In this document: one piece after another, positions 36,494 through 44,620 of the stretch
How positions within the stretch are numbered: the stretch's first letter is position 1
Layout of the letters: every line of letters starts with the position of its first letter
Source of the DNA: an uncultured Roseibium sp.
GTDB taxonomy: Bacteria; Pseudomonadota; Alphaproteobacteria; Rhizobiales; Stappiaceae
NCBI RefSeq assembly: GCF_947499295.1
Contig: NZ_CANMNP010000006.1
Span: forward strand, 124,001-188,000
Length of the DNA stretch: 64,000 nucleotides
Reading direction: 5' to 3'
Notes under the pieces: generated by a model
What the model saw: only the letters and a program-made list of their open reading frames with translations
Told to the model about the DNA's origin: nothing
Database searches by the model: none
Position numbers and translations under genes: made by a program

Positions 36494-37551
36494 GCTGTGG
36501 CTCTGCCAGAAGCGGACAGCGCCGGGATTTGATGGGGTAGATAGTTGGCCTCGGGTTTCTGGTTCAGATACCAGCGAATGGTATTCTCGATACCCTCCTT
36601 GAAGTCGACTTCCGGCTTCCACCCAGTTGCGACTTCGACCTTTTGCGGGTCAACGGCATAGCGCCGGTCATGCCCAGGCCGGTCAGTGACGAAACGGATC
36701 AGATGTTCGTGTGGAGCCCTTTCGGGAACGAGTTTGTCGAATGTCCGGCAAATCAGACGAACCAGGTCGAGATTGCAGACTTCGTTGCGGGCTCCAATCG
36801 CATAGGTTTGTCCCGGTCTCCCACTTTTCAGAACCATTTGAAGAGCGCGAGCATGGTCCGAAACGTGAATCCAGTCCCGGGTCTGATGTCCGTCGCCGTA
36901 AACCGGAAGCGTCCAACCGTTCCTTGCATGCTTGCAGACCAGCGGGATCAGCTTTTCGGGATATTGTTCAGGGCCGTAATTGTTGGTGCAGTTGGTAATG
37001 ATCGACGGGATTCGATATGTGCGGCACCAGGCGCGAACCAAGTGATCCGACGCGGCCTTGCTGGCCGCGTATGGTGATGAGGGATTGTAAGGTGTGTCTT
37101 CCTTGAAAATACTGTTGCCGCTTAGGTCTGCAAGATCTCCGAACACTTCGTCCGTCGAGACGTGCAGGAACCGGAAAGACTCTGCTTCTGAGCTGTTGAG
37201 CGATGCGAGGAATTTTCTGATTGCCTCCAGCAGCACCATCGTACCCTTGATGTTCGTTTCCACGAAGTCGGCTGCATTCTCGATCGATCGGTCGACATGG
37301 CTTTCAGCGGCAAGGTTCAAAACGGCAGATGGGTTATAGCGTCGGAGAACTCGATCAACCTTCCCGAAATTACAGATGTCCGCCTGAACGAGGGTGTAGC
37401 GTGGGTTCCGGCTGAGCTCGGCAACGGCCTTGGTGTTGGCCGCGTAGGTGAGTTTGTCGAGCACGATGATTTCATCATCGGAATGTTCAAGCAGGTGTCG
37501 GCACAAAGCTGTGCCAATAAAGCCGGCTCCTCCGGTGATCAGGATAGGCAT
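36490..37551 (-). CDS. rmlB: dTDP-glucose 4,6-dehydratase
   Basis: This 353-residue extended SDR has GGAGFIGTALCRHLL, HVSTDEVFGDL and the active-site YAASKAASDHLV, then NNYGPEQYPEKLIP, all hallmarks of RmlB. It converts dTDP-glucose to the 4-keto-6-deoxy sugar. Its start lies inside the end of rmlC (13-bp overlap). Order rmlC-B-D-A on the minus strand. Confidence 0.97.
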   Translation of the reverse strand: MPILITGGAGFIGTALCRHLLEHSDDEIIVLDKLTYAANTKAVAELSRNPRYTLVQADICNFGKVDRVLRRYNPSAVLNLAAESHVDRSIENAADFVETNIKGTMVLLEAIRKFLASLNSSEAESFRFLHVSTDEVFGDLADLSGNSIFKEDTPYNPSSPYAASKAASDHLVRAWCRTYRIPSIITNCTNNYGPEQYPEKLIPLVCKHARNGWTLPVYGDGHQTRDWIHVSDHARALQMVLKSGRPGQTYAIGARNEVCNLDLVRLICRTFDKLVPERAPHEHLIRFVTDRPGHDRRYAVDPQKVEVATGWKPEVDFKEGIENTIRWYLNQKPEANYLPHQIPALSASGRATA

Positions 37552-38129
37552 TCGGACACCTCGGTCATGTCAGCAAACATAAATACAGGTGGCAGGGCAG
37601 TGAACTTGGGAAGGTCTCTGTCCCTGTCAGACAGGAAGGCCGGGTCGTTGCCGAGTTGCCAGTCTATCGCCAGGTCCGGGTCGTCAAACCGTATGCCACG
37701 CTCGCATTGCGGGGCGTAGTTCGCATCGACCTTGTAAAGAACTTCTGTATTTGGCGAGAGCGTCGAAAACCCATGGGCAAATCCGGCCGGGACAAACAGC
37801 TGATGCATGTTTTGAGCACTCAACACTCTGGTGACATGCGCGCCAAAGGTTGGTGACCCATACCGAATGTCCACCGCGACATCCAAGATTGATCCGCTGG
37901 AACAGCGAACGAGTTTAGCCTGTGCATATGGAGGCGCTTGAAAGTGGAGGCCACGGACAGTTCCTTGCCGCCTGGAAAAGGACAAGTTGTCCTGGACAAA
38001 ATCGGCAGCCACACCAAACGGCTCAAGAGCGGATCTGCTATAGGTCTCCGCAAAATGTCCGCGAGCATCCTGGTGACAGGCAGGCACAATGTGCAACACC
38101 TCGGCAATCTCTGTCGGCATCGCTTTCAT
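37539..38129 (-). CDS. rmlC: dTDP-4-dehydrorhamnose 3,5-epimerase
   Basis: This 196-residue cupin has the RmlC catalytic histidine region GTVRGLHFQAPPYAQAKLVRC, GSILDVAVDIRYGSPTFG and FVPAGFAHGFSTLS. It epimerises the keto-sugar before reduction by RmlD. The ATG at 38129 overlaps the stop of the upstream glycosyltransferase; ATG 38120 is possible. Slightly longer tail than typical. Confidence 0.95.
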   Translation of the reverse strand: MKAMPTEIAEVLHIVPACHQDARGHFAETYSRSALEPFGVAADFVQDNLSFSRRQGTVRGLHFQAPPYAQAKLVRCSSGSILDVAVDIRYGSPTFGAHVTRVLSAQNMHQLFVPAGFAHGFSTLSPNTEVLYKVDANYAPQCERGIRFDDPDLAIDWQLGNDPAFLSDRDRDLPKFTALPPVFMFADMTEVSECLS

Positions 38130-39409
38130 GCGAGACCCCGCTCGACTGCCGGCTGTCGTGTTTGCTCGCTGATTTTCGCAGGTGTCGACGTGCGGGCACG
38201 CGACTTCGACACCTTTTGCAGCATTGATTGCAGTCGTAGGGTGCAGCCTGAGAGTTCAAAGCGTTCAACAGCGGTTCTTCTCGCGGCCCGGCGCATATCG
38301 AACCTGCTTTTGGGGTCGATTAGAGCTGAGCAAATCTCCTCGGCAAGTGCATTTGTGTCCCAGAAGTCAACAAGTGTTCCGTTGCGCTTGTGGCGGATCA
38401 CTTCCTGAACAGGCGCCGTGTTTGACGCAATGACAGGTGCTTCACACGCCATTGCTTCCAGGAACGACCAGGACAGAACAAAGGGATACGTCAGGTAAAC
38501 ATGGGCAGCTGACACCTGGAACAGCTGAATGAGGTTCTGATGTGGAACCCGGCCCAGAAAGTGCGTGCGATCCTGCGGCAAACCTGTTTCTGCGACCAGT
38601 CTGTTGCGTAGCTCAGAACCTTTTCCCGATTGGTGGCCGTAGCTGACCCCGTCGCCTCCGGCAATGACAAACTGTGCCTCCGGGATTTGGGCGGCAACCT
38701 GGGCCGCTGCTTTGACGAATTGTGGAAAGCCACGATAGGGCTCAAGGCTGCGGGCAGCGAATGTGACGACGGGATCACCGGCAGTCATAAGCTGGCCATT
38801 TGGCAGGCGAAAACCTGCAACCGCGTCGGGGCGCGCCCGTAAAGTGTCTATCCCTTCGTGCTGTACGACGATCTTTGATTGGAATTCCTGCGGGAAGCGG
38901 CTTTTTTGCCAGGCAGTCGGACTGATGCCGACATCAATTTGCTCCAGCGTTGCCAGCTGAACCGCGTTGCGCAGTCGCACCGTTTGGCGATGCTGGAATG
39001 ATACCTGTTCAGAGGGTGCAAATCCGAGATCGCCGCCTTGCGGTTGGAAATAGTATTCGCAGTAGCCAATAGCGGGGACGTCCGGCAGGGCATCCTTCAC
39101 GAACATCATGCCCCCCCAACCAATGTGGCCCATGACGAGGTCGGGCTTCCGGCCATTCAGGCTAAGCCTGTTCAGAATATCTGCAACTCTTCGACCAGCG
39201 ACGATATAGGGTACGGATCCGCCGCCGGCGTTTTCGCCCGCTCCACCTTGTCTGCCTGAATTTTCACCATAAAGGAAAACGCGCAGACCCGGCACCGGAC
39301 GATCCATGCTTTCGCAAATGAGCGTTGCGGTCCAACCATCGGAAATCAGGCGCTGGGCCAAGTGAACAAACTGGCCGGGCCCGTGCCGGTGCACAAACAC
39401 GATATGCAT
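38126..39409 (-). CDS. GT4-type (GT-B) glycosyltransferase
   Basis: This 427-residue protein has an N-terminal acceptor half (VFVHRHGPGQFVHLAQRLISDGW) and a C-terminal donor half with AARSLEPYRGFPQFVKA, FLGRVPHQNLIQLFQVSAAHVYLTYPFVLSWSFLEAMAC and a pro-glutamate area EAPVIASN. A strong GGAGG precedes ATG 39409. It sits between the MarR gene and rmlC, so it is plausibly a rhamnosyltransferase using the dTDP-rhamnose made by its operon (inference). Confidence 0.9.
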   Translation of the reverse strand: MHIVFVHRHGPGQFVHLAQRLISDGWTATLICESMDRPVPGLRVFLYGENSGRQGGAGENAGGGSVPYIVAGRRVADILNRLSLNGRKPDLVMGHIGWGGMMFVKDALPDVPAIGYCEYYFQPQGGDLGFAPSEQVSFQHRQTVRLRNAVQLATLEQIDVGISPTAWQKSRFPQEFQSKIVVQHEGIDTLRARPDAVAGFRLPNGQLMTAGDPVVTFAARSLEPYRGFPQFVKAAAQVAAQIPEAQFVIAGGDGVSYGHQSGKGSELRNRLVAETGLPQDRTHFLGRVPHQNLIQLFQVSAAHVYLTYPFVLSWSFLEAMACEAPVIASNTAPVQEVIRHKRNGTLVDFWDTNALAEEICSALIDPKSRFDMRRAARRTAVERFELSGCTLRLQSMLQKVSKSRARTSTPAKISEQTRQPAVERGLA

Positions 39410-39422
39410 GGATCGCCTCCGG

Positions 39423-40025
39423 TCAGAACCGGTTCATGTCAAGGCGCGGCGTCGCCCGCTGCAGGTCTGTTGCCCAAAGAACTTCGAGCTTGCGCAGCAT
39501 CGCGAATGTCTCTTCAAGCGCTTGCAAATCCTTCTCGGATTGAACGACCTGATCCTGATTGACCTCATCTGCGGTCTTTATGTCGGCACAAAGCTGTTTG
39601 CCCTTGTCCGTGAGGCGGATGCGGGCCGAGCGCCTGTCGCGAGCCGATGCTGTGCGATCAACATATCCAGACTGAACCAGTTGCTTCAGGCTGTAGGATG
39701 CATTCGAGCCGAGATAGTGGCCGCGATCCATCAGATCACGAACAGAAAGATCATCGTCTCCGATAGTAAACAGCAGCATCGCGTGCGCGGGGGAAATGTC
39801 GTCTGCACCAATTCGAATGAGATCGATGCGCAAGCGATCGAGATATCGTCGGTACATTCTTTCGATAATTCTTACGAGATCAAAGTGATTTACATGCGGG
39901 GTTTGGGGAGCACTCTTATTCCTGTTTGTGTCGATCGATCTGCTGCCATTTTCCTCAACTCTAGGTTTAATAGTCGTCGTGTGGCCATTTATGCCAGACA
40001 CCGTCTCTTTAAATATATCGTGCAT
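39423..40025 (-). CDS. MarR-family transcriptional regulator
   Basis: This 200-residue protein has a winged helix (about residues 85-150: LSVRDLMDRGHYLGSNASYSLKQLVQSGYVDRTASARDRRSARIRLTDKG) with the MarR wing DRRSARIRLT. It lies 13 bp before the glycosyltransferase-rml operon on the same strand and is probably its first gene. A MarR protein (ExpG) activates exopolysaccharide genes in Sinorhizobium, so a similar role is plausible here. Tandem 11-bp repeats lie immediately upstream of its start. Confidence 0.88.
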   Translation of the reverse strand: MHDIFKETVSGINGHTTTIKPRVEENGSRSIDTNRNKSAPQTPHVNHFDLVRIIERMYRRYLDRLRIDLIRIGADDISPAHAMLLFTIGDDDLSVRDLMDRGHYLGSNASYSLKQLVQSGYVDRTASARDRRSARIRLTDKGKQLCADIKTADEVNQDQVVQSEKDLQALEETFAMLRKLEVLWATDLQRATPRLDMNRF

Positions 40026-40046
40026 GTGCCCCGAACTCCCGCCAAT

Positions 40047-40068
40047 ATTCGAACTAAATTCGAACTAA
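40047..40068. repeat. Perfect tandem 11-bp repeat upstream of the MarR gene
   Basis: ATTCGAACTAA at 40047-40057 is repeated exactly at 40058-40068, one helical turn apart, about 20 bp upstream of the MarR start and in the shared region with the divergent type I secretion operon. TTCGAA cores also occur at 54555-54560, 62494-62499 and 62501-62506 in other AT-rich gaps of the glycan locus. Confidence 0.6.
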
Positions 40069-40297
40069 TCTCATCGCTAAATTGCTCCCTTTCTATGCAC
40101 TTCAGTGCATTCATTGTTTTTAATTTTAACTTTCTACTACTCGTCAATCGATCGCCACAATTAAAGGCGTTAGTTGACTCGATTTAATCTATAGTCATTC
40201 ATCATTACTAGGGAAAAGATGTGTCGTTTTCTGGGCAAATTTGTTTTTTTTCGCACTTGCGAACACATCTATCGGTTGAATATTTGGAGAATTGTAA

Positions 40298-42046
40298 ATG
40301 GCTGAGCAATCAATACCGGCCGCTATTGATCCGTTTCGCCTCATCAGAGAGGCCAGGGTCACCTTTGCAACCGGTTTGGCTGTCGCTGCGATTTTGAGCG
40401 GGTTCATCACGCTTTTACAGTTGGTGGTTCCGCTCTTCATGCTCCAGGTCTATGACCGTGTCCTGAACAGTCGGAGCCTCGATACGCTCAATATGCTTCT
40501 GATCATTGCAGTTGCAGGCTTGGTGCTCTTTGCAATTCTAGAGTTCATTCGAAGTCAGATTTTCCAGATCATGGGCAGCGAGCTGGTCCGTCGCCTCAAT
40601 CTGACGGCGATCGAGGCGGGTGTGAAATCCTCCCTTGAGAAAGGAGGCAGCATGGCTTCCGAGGTGCTGCGTGATCTCAATGACCTGAGGACTTTCATTA
40701 CGAGCAATGCAATCAGCGCACCGCTTGAAGCCATGTGGGTACCATTGTTCCTGATCGTGTTGTTTGCGCTGCATCCATTCTATGGTCTGCTGGCGGTTGT
40801 CTCGGCCGTCACGCTTATCGGTCTCAATCTTTTGTCCGACATGCTCACCCGTCCCTTGTTGAAAGAAGCGAGCACGGCCAACCTGCAGAACGTTGCGACC
40901 ATCGGATCAACCCTCCGTCATGCGGAAACAATCGACGCGATGGGGTTGATGCCGGCTCTCGCGAGACGGTGGCGCAAGGGTCAATTGCACGCAGCCGAGC
41001 TGATGGCCATGGGCAGCCGGCGCGGCAAGGCCATTCACGCTCTAACCCGTAGCATAAGGTTCGGTATGCAGATCGCCGTTTTGGCGCTAGGTGCTGATCT
41101 TGTCATCAAGGGGGAGGTCACTGCCGGTACGATGATTGCCGCAAGTATCATCATGGGCCGACTGCTGACCCCATTCGACAACATGACTGAAAACTGGCGC
41201 CAATGGGTGTTCGCCCTGACGGCCTGGAACAGGGTTCGAGACGTCCTTGAGAATCACTCCTCGCTGCGTCAGACCGTGCCAACGCCGCCCAGTCAGGGGG
41301 CGCTCAAGGTTGAGAAGCTGGTCTTCGCGCCACCAAATGCGCCGGTTCCGGTGATCAAAGGCATTTCGTTTTCTCTTGAGCCTGGTGAGGTTCTTGGCGT
41401 CGTCGGTGCTTCTGCCGCCGGAAAATCGACGCTCGCCCGCCTGCTTGTCGGTGTGCTCCAGCCGACAACAGGCGGGGTCTTTCTGGACGGAAACAATGTC
41501 TACCTGTGGGAGCGGGCTTCTTTCGGTGCCATGGTCGGATATCTGCCGCAGTCGGTGTCTCTGCTGGACGGATCCGTGAGAGACAACATCTCGCGCATGT
41601 ACGAAGCCGACCCGCAGATGGTGATCGACGCAGCGCGCTCGGCGGGAGTGCATGAGATGATCGGCCGGATGCCGCTGGGTTACGACACGCCCGTCGGCGA
41701 CAATCGGTACACGCTCTCCGGCGGTCAGAAGCAACGTGTTGCACTGGCGCGTGCTCTCTTTGGAGGGCCACGCTTGCTGGTGCTCGATGAGCCCAATGCA
41801 AATTTGGATACCGAGGGAGAGGTCGCCCTGCTGCGCGCCATTGCAGAGGCAAGAGCAAATGAGGCCATCGTCATCGTGATCGCGCACAGGCCAGCCATTA
41901 TGGAAGTTGCCGACAAGATCCTTGTGCTGGAGGACGGGCGCGTCAGCCAGTTCGGTGACCGCACGGATGTTGTCAGCAGTATCACACGGCGCTTGCCTAC
42001 GCCTGGAGCCAATCGGTCTCTGCCCGGCAGTGGAGAGGTCGCATAA
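40298..42046 (+). CDS. Type I secretion system ABC ATPase/permease (PrtD/HasD type)
   Basis: This 582-residue exporter has a membrane domain (about residues 20-310) and a nucleotide-binding domain with Walker A GASAAGKS (about 369), signature LSGGQKQRVALARAL (about 473) and Walker B LLVLDEPNANLD. There is no N-terminal C39-like domain, as in PrtD-type exporters of RTX proteins. GGAG lies 8 bases upstream. It is followed directly by the membrane-fusion gene and then the RTX protein gene, its likely cargo. Confidence 0.95.
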   Translation: MAEQSIPAAIDPFRLIREARVTFATGLAVAAILSGFITLLQLVVPLFMLQVYDRVLNSRSLDTLNMLLIIAVAGLVLFAILEFIRSQIFQIMGSELVRRLNLTAIEAGVKSSLEKGGSMASEVLRDLNDLRTFITSNAISAPLEAMWVPLFLIVLFALHPFYGLLAVVSAVTLIGLNLLSDMLTRPLLKEASTANLQNVATIGSTLRHAETIDAMGLMPALARRWRKGQLHAAELMAMGSRRGKAIHALTRSIRFGMQIAVLALGADLVIKGEVTAGTMIAASIIMGRLLTPFDNMTENWRQWVFALTAWNRVRDVLENHSSLRQTVPTPPSQGALKVEKLVFAPPNAPVPVIKGISFSLEPGEVLGVVGASAAGKSTLARLLVGVLQPTTGGVFLDGNNVYLWERASFGAMVGYLPQSVSLLDGSVRDNISRMYEADPQMVIDAARSAGVHEMIGRMPLGYDTPVGDNRYTLSGGQKQRVALARALFGGPRLLVLDEPNANLDTEGEVALLRAIAEARANEAIVIVIAHRPAIMEVADKILVLEDGRVSQFGDRTDVVSSITRRLPTPGANRSLPGSGEVA

Positions 42047-42047
42047 A

Positions 42048-43424
42048 ATGTCAGAAGACCAAAGTCAGTTACAAACCGGGCCGGCGTCCAAAGAGCCCGT
42101 CGAAGCATATTGGAAGTCGGGGCTTACGGCGGATGACGCGCGTCCACCGAGCCTGAAGAAGCCCTTGCTGGCTGCCGTACTGGCGGTGACGATCGGGTTC
42201 GGCGGTTTTCTTCTTTGGGGCTTCACTGCCGATCTGGACAGTGCAGCTGTCGCAACCGGCAGCGTGATTGTTGACAGCAAGCGAAAAACCATCAGCCACC
42301 TGGAAGGCGGGATCCTGCGACGATTGCTGGTTCAGGAAGGCGATTTTGTAGATGCCGGACAGCCTCTGGTGGAGCTGGACGATACACGCGCACGGGCGGA
42401 ACTTGCCCAGTTGCGCGGCAAGCGCGTCAGCCTGCTCGCTATGTTGTCCCGCCTGAGGGCCGAACGGGACGGGGCGGAAGACATCAACTTTCCCAAGGAG
42501 CTTTTGGAAAGTGATGCTCCGTTGACGCAAGACGTTCTTACTGCTGAAAGCCGGTTTTTTGAAAAACGGCGTCAGGTCTACGAGGGAAAGCTCTCCTTTC
42601 AGCAGAAGGAGATCGAACAGTATGCCGCGCAGATTGAAGCCACTCAGGCGCAGATCGAAGCCACGGGGCAACAGCGTGCACTGCTTGAAGAGCGGGTCGC
42701 AGCGTTGACCTCGCTTGTAGAAAAGGGATTTACCTCGAAGGCCATGTTGAGTGACGTCCAGCTCGAACTGAGCGAGATGATTGGAGACGGCGGTGAATTC
42801 ATCGCGCAGAAAGCGCGTGCCGAAAAGACGCGGCAGGGAGCGGAAGTGGCGCTGCTGCAGGCCGAGCAGGAGTGGCAAAGCGAGATTGCCAGCAAAATCC
42901 TCGAAACGCAGCTTGATCTCAATCTTACTAACGAGCAGATCGTATCCGCGAAGGATGTTCTCGACAGGTTGGTGGTCAATTCACCCCAGGCCGGAATTGT
43001 CTCCGATATTGAAACGCGCACGCCAGGCGGTGTCATCGAGCCAGGTAAGGCGATTATGGATATCGTGCCGCGTGACGAAAAGATGCTCGTCGAAGTGCGC
43101 ATGAATCTCAATGATATTGATTCTGTGAGCGTAGGTTCCGAAGCGCGTATCAGGTTGACCGCTTACAACAGGCGCAGTGCCAGTCCGCTTGTCGGAGAGG
43201 TGACCTTTGTGGCCGCCGATCAGACTGTCGATCCGCAGACGCAGGCTGCGTTCTACGTTGTGCGGGCGGAGGTGACACCTGATGCATTGCAAGGGAGGCC
43301 CGACCTGGCACTTTACCCGGGTATGCCAGCCGAGGTGCTCATTGTTCGGCGCGCCCGCAAAGCAATCGAATATCTCGTCGAGCCAATTTCGGACAGCCTC
43401 AATCGCGCCTTCAGAGAAGATTGA
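42048..43424 (+). CDS. Type I secretion membrane fusion protein (HlyD/PrtE family)
   Basis: This 458-residue protein has one N-terminal membrane span (about residues 40-60), a biotinyl-lipoyl-like segment split around a long coiled-coil hairpin (about 95-290, rich in Q, E, A, L) and a C-terminal beta domain (PGGVIEPGKAIMDIVPRDE). Start 42048 is one base after the ATPase stop. It links the exporter to an outer-membrane channel, which is not encoded in the window. Confidence 0.94.
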   Translation: MSEDQSQLQTGPASKEPVEAYWKSGLTADDARPPSLKKPLLAAVLAVTIGFGGFLLWGFTADLDSAAVATGSVIVDSKRKTISHLEGGILRRLLVQEGDFVDAGQPLVELDDTRARAELAQLRGKRVSLLAMLSRLRAERDGAEDINFPKELLESDAPLTQDVLTAESRFFEKRRQVYEGKLSFQQKEIEQYAAQIEATQAQIEATGQQRALLEERVAALTSLVEKGFTSKAMLSDVQLELSEMIGDGGEFIAQKARAEKTRQGAEVALLQAEQEWQSEIASKILETQLDLNLTNEQIVSAKDVLDRLVVNSPQAGIVSDIETRTPGGVIEPGKAIMDIVPRDEKMLVEVRMNLNDIDSVSVGSEARIRLTAYNRRSASPLVGEVTFVAADQTVDPQTQAAFYVVRAEVTPDALQGRPDLALYPGMPAEVLIVRRARKAIEYLVEPISDSLNRAFRED

Positions 43425-43918
43425 GCGGCCGTATTCTTCCTGGTTTCCAAAGTACAGGCGCCAGCCTTGTCACGAGTGCCGGCATTGAAGGCCTTGCGGG
43501 CGTGTCGCAATGCAGCATCAGATTGATTGCCTGCAGCTAGAAGATGCAAACTTTGGTTGTAATTTAAAGTATAAACTTGCCTCAAATAACGATGAGATTT
43601 GCCAAAAATCACACAAGTATCTGAAAAATATAAATAAAAAATACAATCTATAAGAGCATATTTGGTTTATTTGATTTTATTTTGAAATTCAAAACAAAAA
43701 TTGAATAAATTCATCGTATTTTTAAAGTATAGAACTGAATAATTTGATTTTAATTTCGTTTATTCAAACTATTGCCTTATTTTTTCACTATTCTTCTCTT
43801 TGCTATCAGTAATAATTGTGTATTGTCAGTGCTGCATAGCGAAAGGCGGTCGTTGTGCAGTGCGGTGTGCCGCGGTTCGCGGGACGTCATTTCAACGAGG
43901 CAAGTTCAGGAGTTTGCA
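43425..43918. other. 494-bp gap, strongly AT-rich in its second half
   Basis: The first ~120 bp have normal composition; from about 43555 to 43850 the DNA is very AT-rich, with runs of A and T and many TAAA/ATTT words. It probably holds the RTX gene promoter and may bind a silencer-type protein such as MucR or H-NS-like. I see no gene; a minus-strand frame (43313-43612) mostly overlaps the HlyD gene. Confidence 0.5.
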
Positions 43919-44521
43919 ATGGCTACAATTGAAGGCAGCGCCTTCCAGGATTTCCTGCAAGGTACCAATGCCCAAGACTTTATTTTCGGCTTGGGCGGAT
44001 CGGACATCATTCTCGGGGACGAGGGCGATGACTTTCTGTTCGGTGGGAACGGCGGTGACGTGATCGCCGGCGAAGATGGCGCCGACAAAATCTTTGGTCA
44101 GGGTGGCGAAGACGTCATTCTGGGTGGAGATGGCAGTGACACGATCTTCGGTGGCGGTGGTTCCGACTACATTGAAGGCGGTGACGGCGGCGACATCATC
44201 TTCGGTGGCGAAGGTACCGATCTGATTGATGGCGGCGCAGGGAACGATGTGATGTTCGGTGGTGGTAACCACGACGTCTTCGTGTTCACCGGTGGCGGTG
44301 GCAATGACATCGTGATGGACTTCCAGGTGGGTGATCTGGTTCAGATCTCCAATAACATCAACAGCACCGGCGTTTCTTCTGCTGCTGATGTTGCCGCACG
44401 TGCGACGCAGGTGGGCAACAACACGGTCATTGATCTGGGCAACGGCGACACCGTGACGCTCAACAATGTCGATGCCGATGAGCTTCAGAACAATCCTGAA
44501 GGCTATATCGTCGTCTCCTGA
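43919..44521 (+). CDS. Small RTX calcium-binding protein, likely type I secretion substrate
   Basis: This 200-residue acidic protein is almost all RTX: ten consecutive nonapeptides GGxGxDxUx (residues 24-113) plus one partial, then a short C-terminal beta-roll cap with DFQVGDLVQI, DTVTLNNVDADEL and a terminal VVS. It lacks cysteines, a signal peptide and any catalytic domain. Start 43919 follows AGGAG; the frame upstream of it lies in the AT-rich gap. It is encoded just after the type I exporter, so it is probably secreted and folds on calcium outside. Its size is far below usual RTX toxins or proteases; it may be a matrix, S-layer-like or adhesive protein. Confidence 0.92.
   Translation: MATIEGSAFQDFLQGTNAQDFIFGLGGSDIILGDEGDDFLFGGNGGDVIAGEDGADKIFGQGGEDVILGGDGSDTIFGGGGSDYIEGGDGGDIIFGGEGTDLIDGGAGNDVMFGGGNHDVFVFTGGGGNDIVMDFQVGDLVQISNNINSTGVSSAADVAARATQVGNNTVIDLGNGDTVTLNNVDADELQNNPEGYIVVS
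43988..44257 (+). repeat. Ten 27-bp RTX nonapeptide-coding repeats
   Basis: Codons 24-113 of the RTX gene code for ten successive nonapeptides of the form GGxGxDxUx, each 27 bp, without interruption. The repeats form the calcium-binding beta-roll. DNA copies have diverged at third positions, so this is an old array rather than a recent expansion. Confidence 0.9.
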
Positions 44522-44533
44522 TAAGCCACGTCC

Positions 44534-44559
44534 CGGGCGCGCGGTTATCCGGGCGCCCG
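44534..44559 (+). terminator. GC-rich hairpin after the RTX gene
   Basis: CGGGCGC (44534-44540) pairs with GCGCCCG (44553-44559) over a 12-base loop directly after the RTX gene. No T-tract follows, so it is a stability or attenuation element rather than a complete terminator. It would let the RTX message exceed the glycosyltransferase message. Confidence 0.4.
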
Positions 44560-44620
44560 AGCGGCGGTTTCCGGCACTGGGCCTGCGCCGCTTTTGCAGA
44601 CCCTCAATCGAAGGATACAG

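Noticed and set aside
43313-43612. Minus-strand frame of 99 codons behind the membrane-fusion gene, possible gene remnant
   Set aside because: About a third overlaps the HlyD-type gene in antisense, and the rest gives no recognisable domain; not enough to call a pseudogene.
43988-44257. 27-bp repeats considered as a CRISPR-like or satellite array
   Set aside because: The period is in frame and encodes calcium-binding nonapeptides; there are no conserved repeat/variable spacer units.
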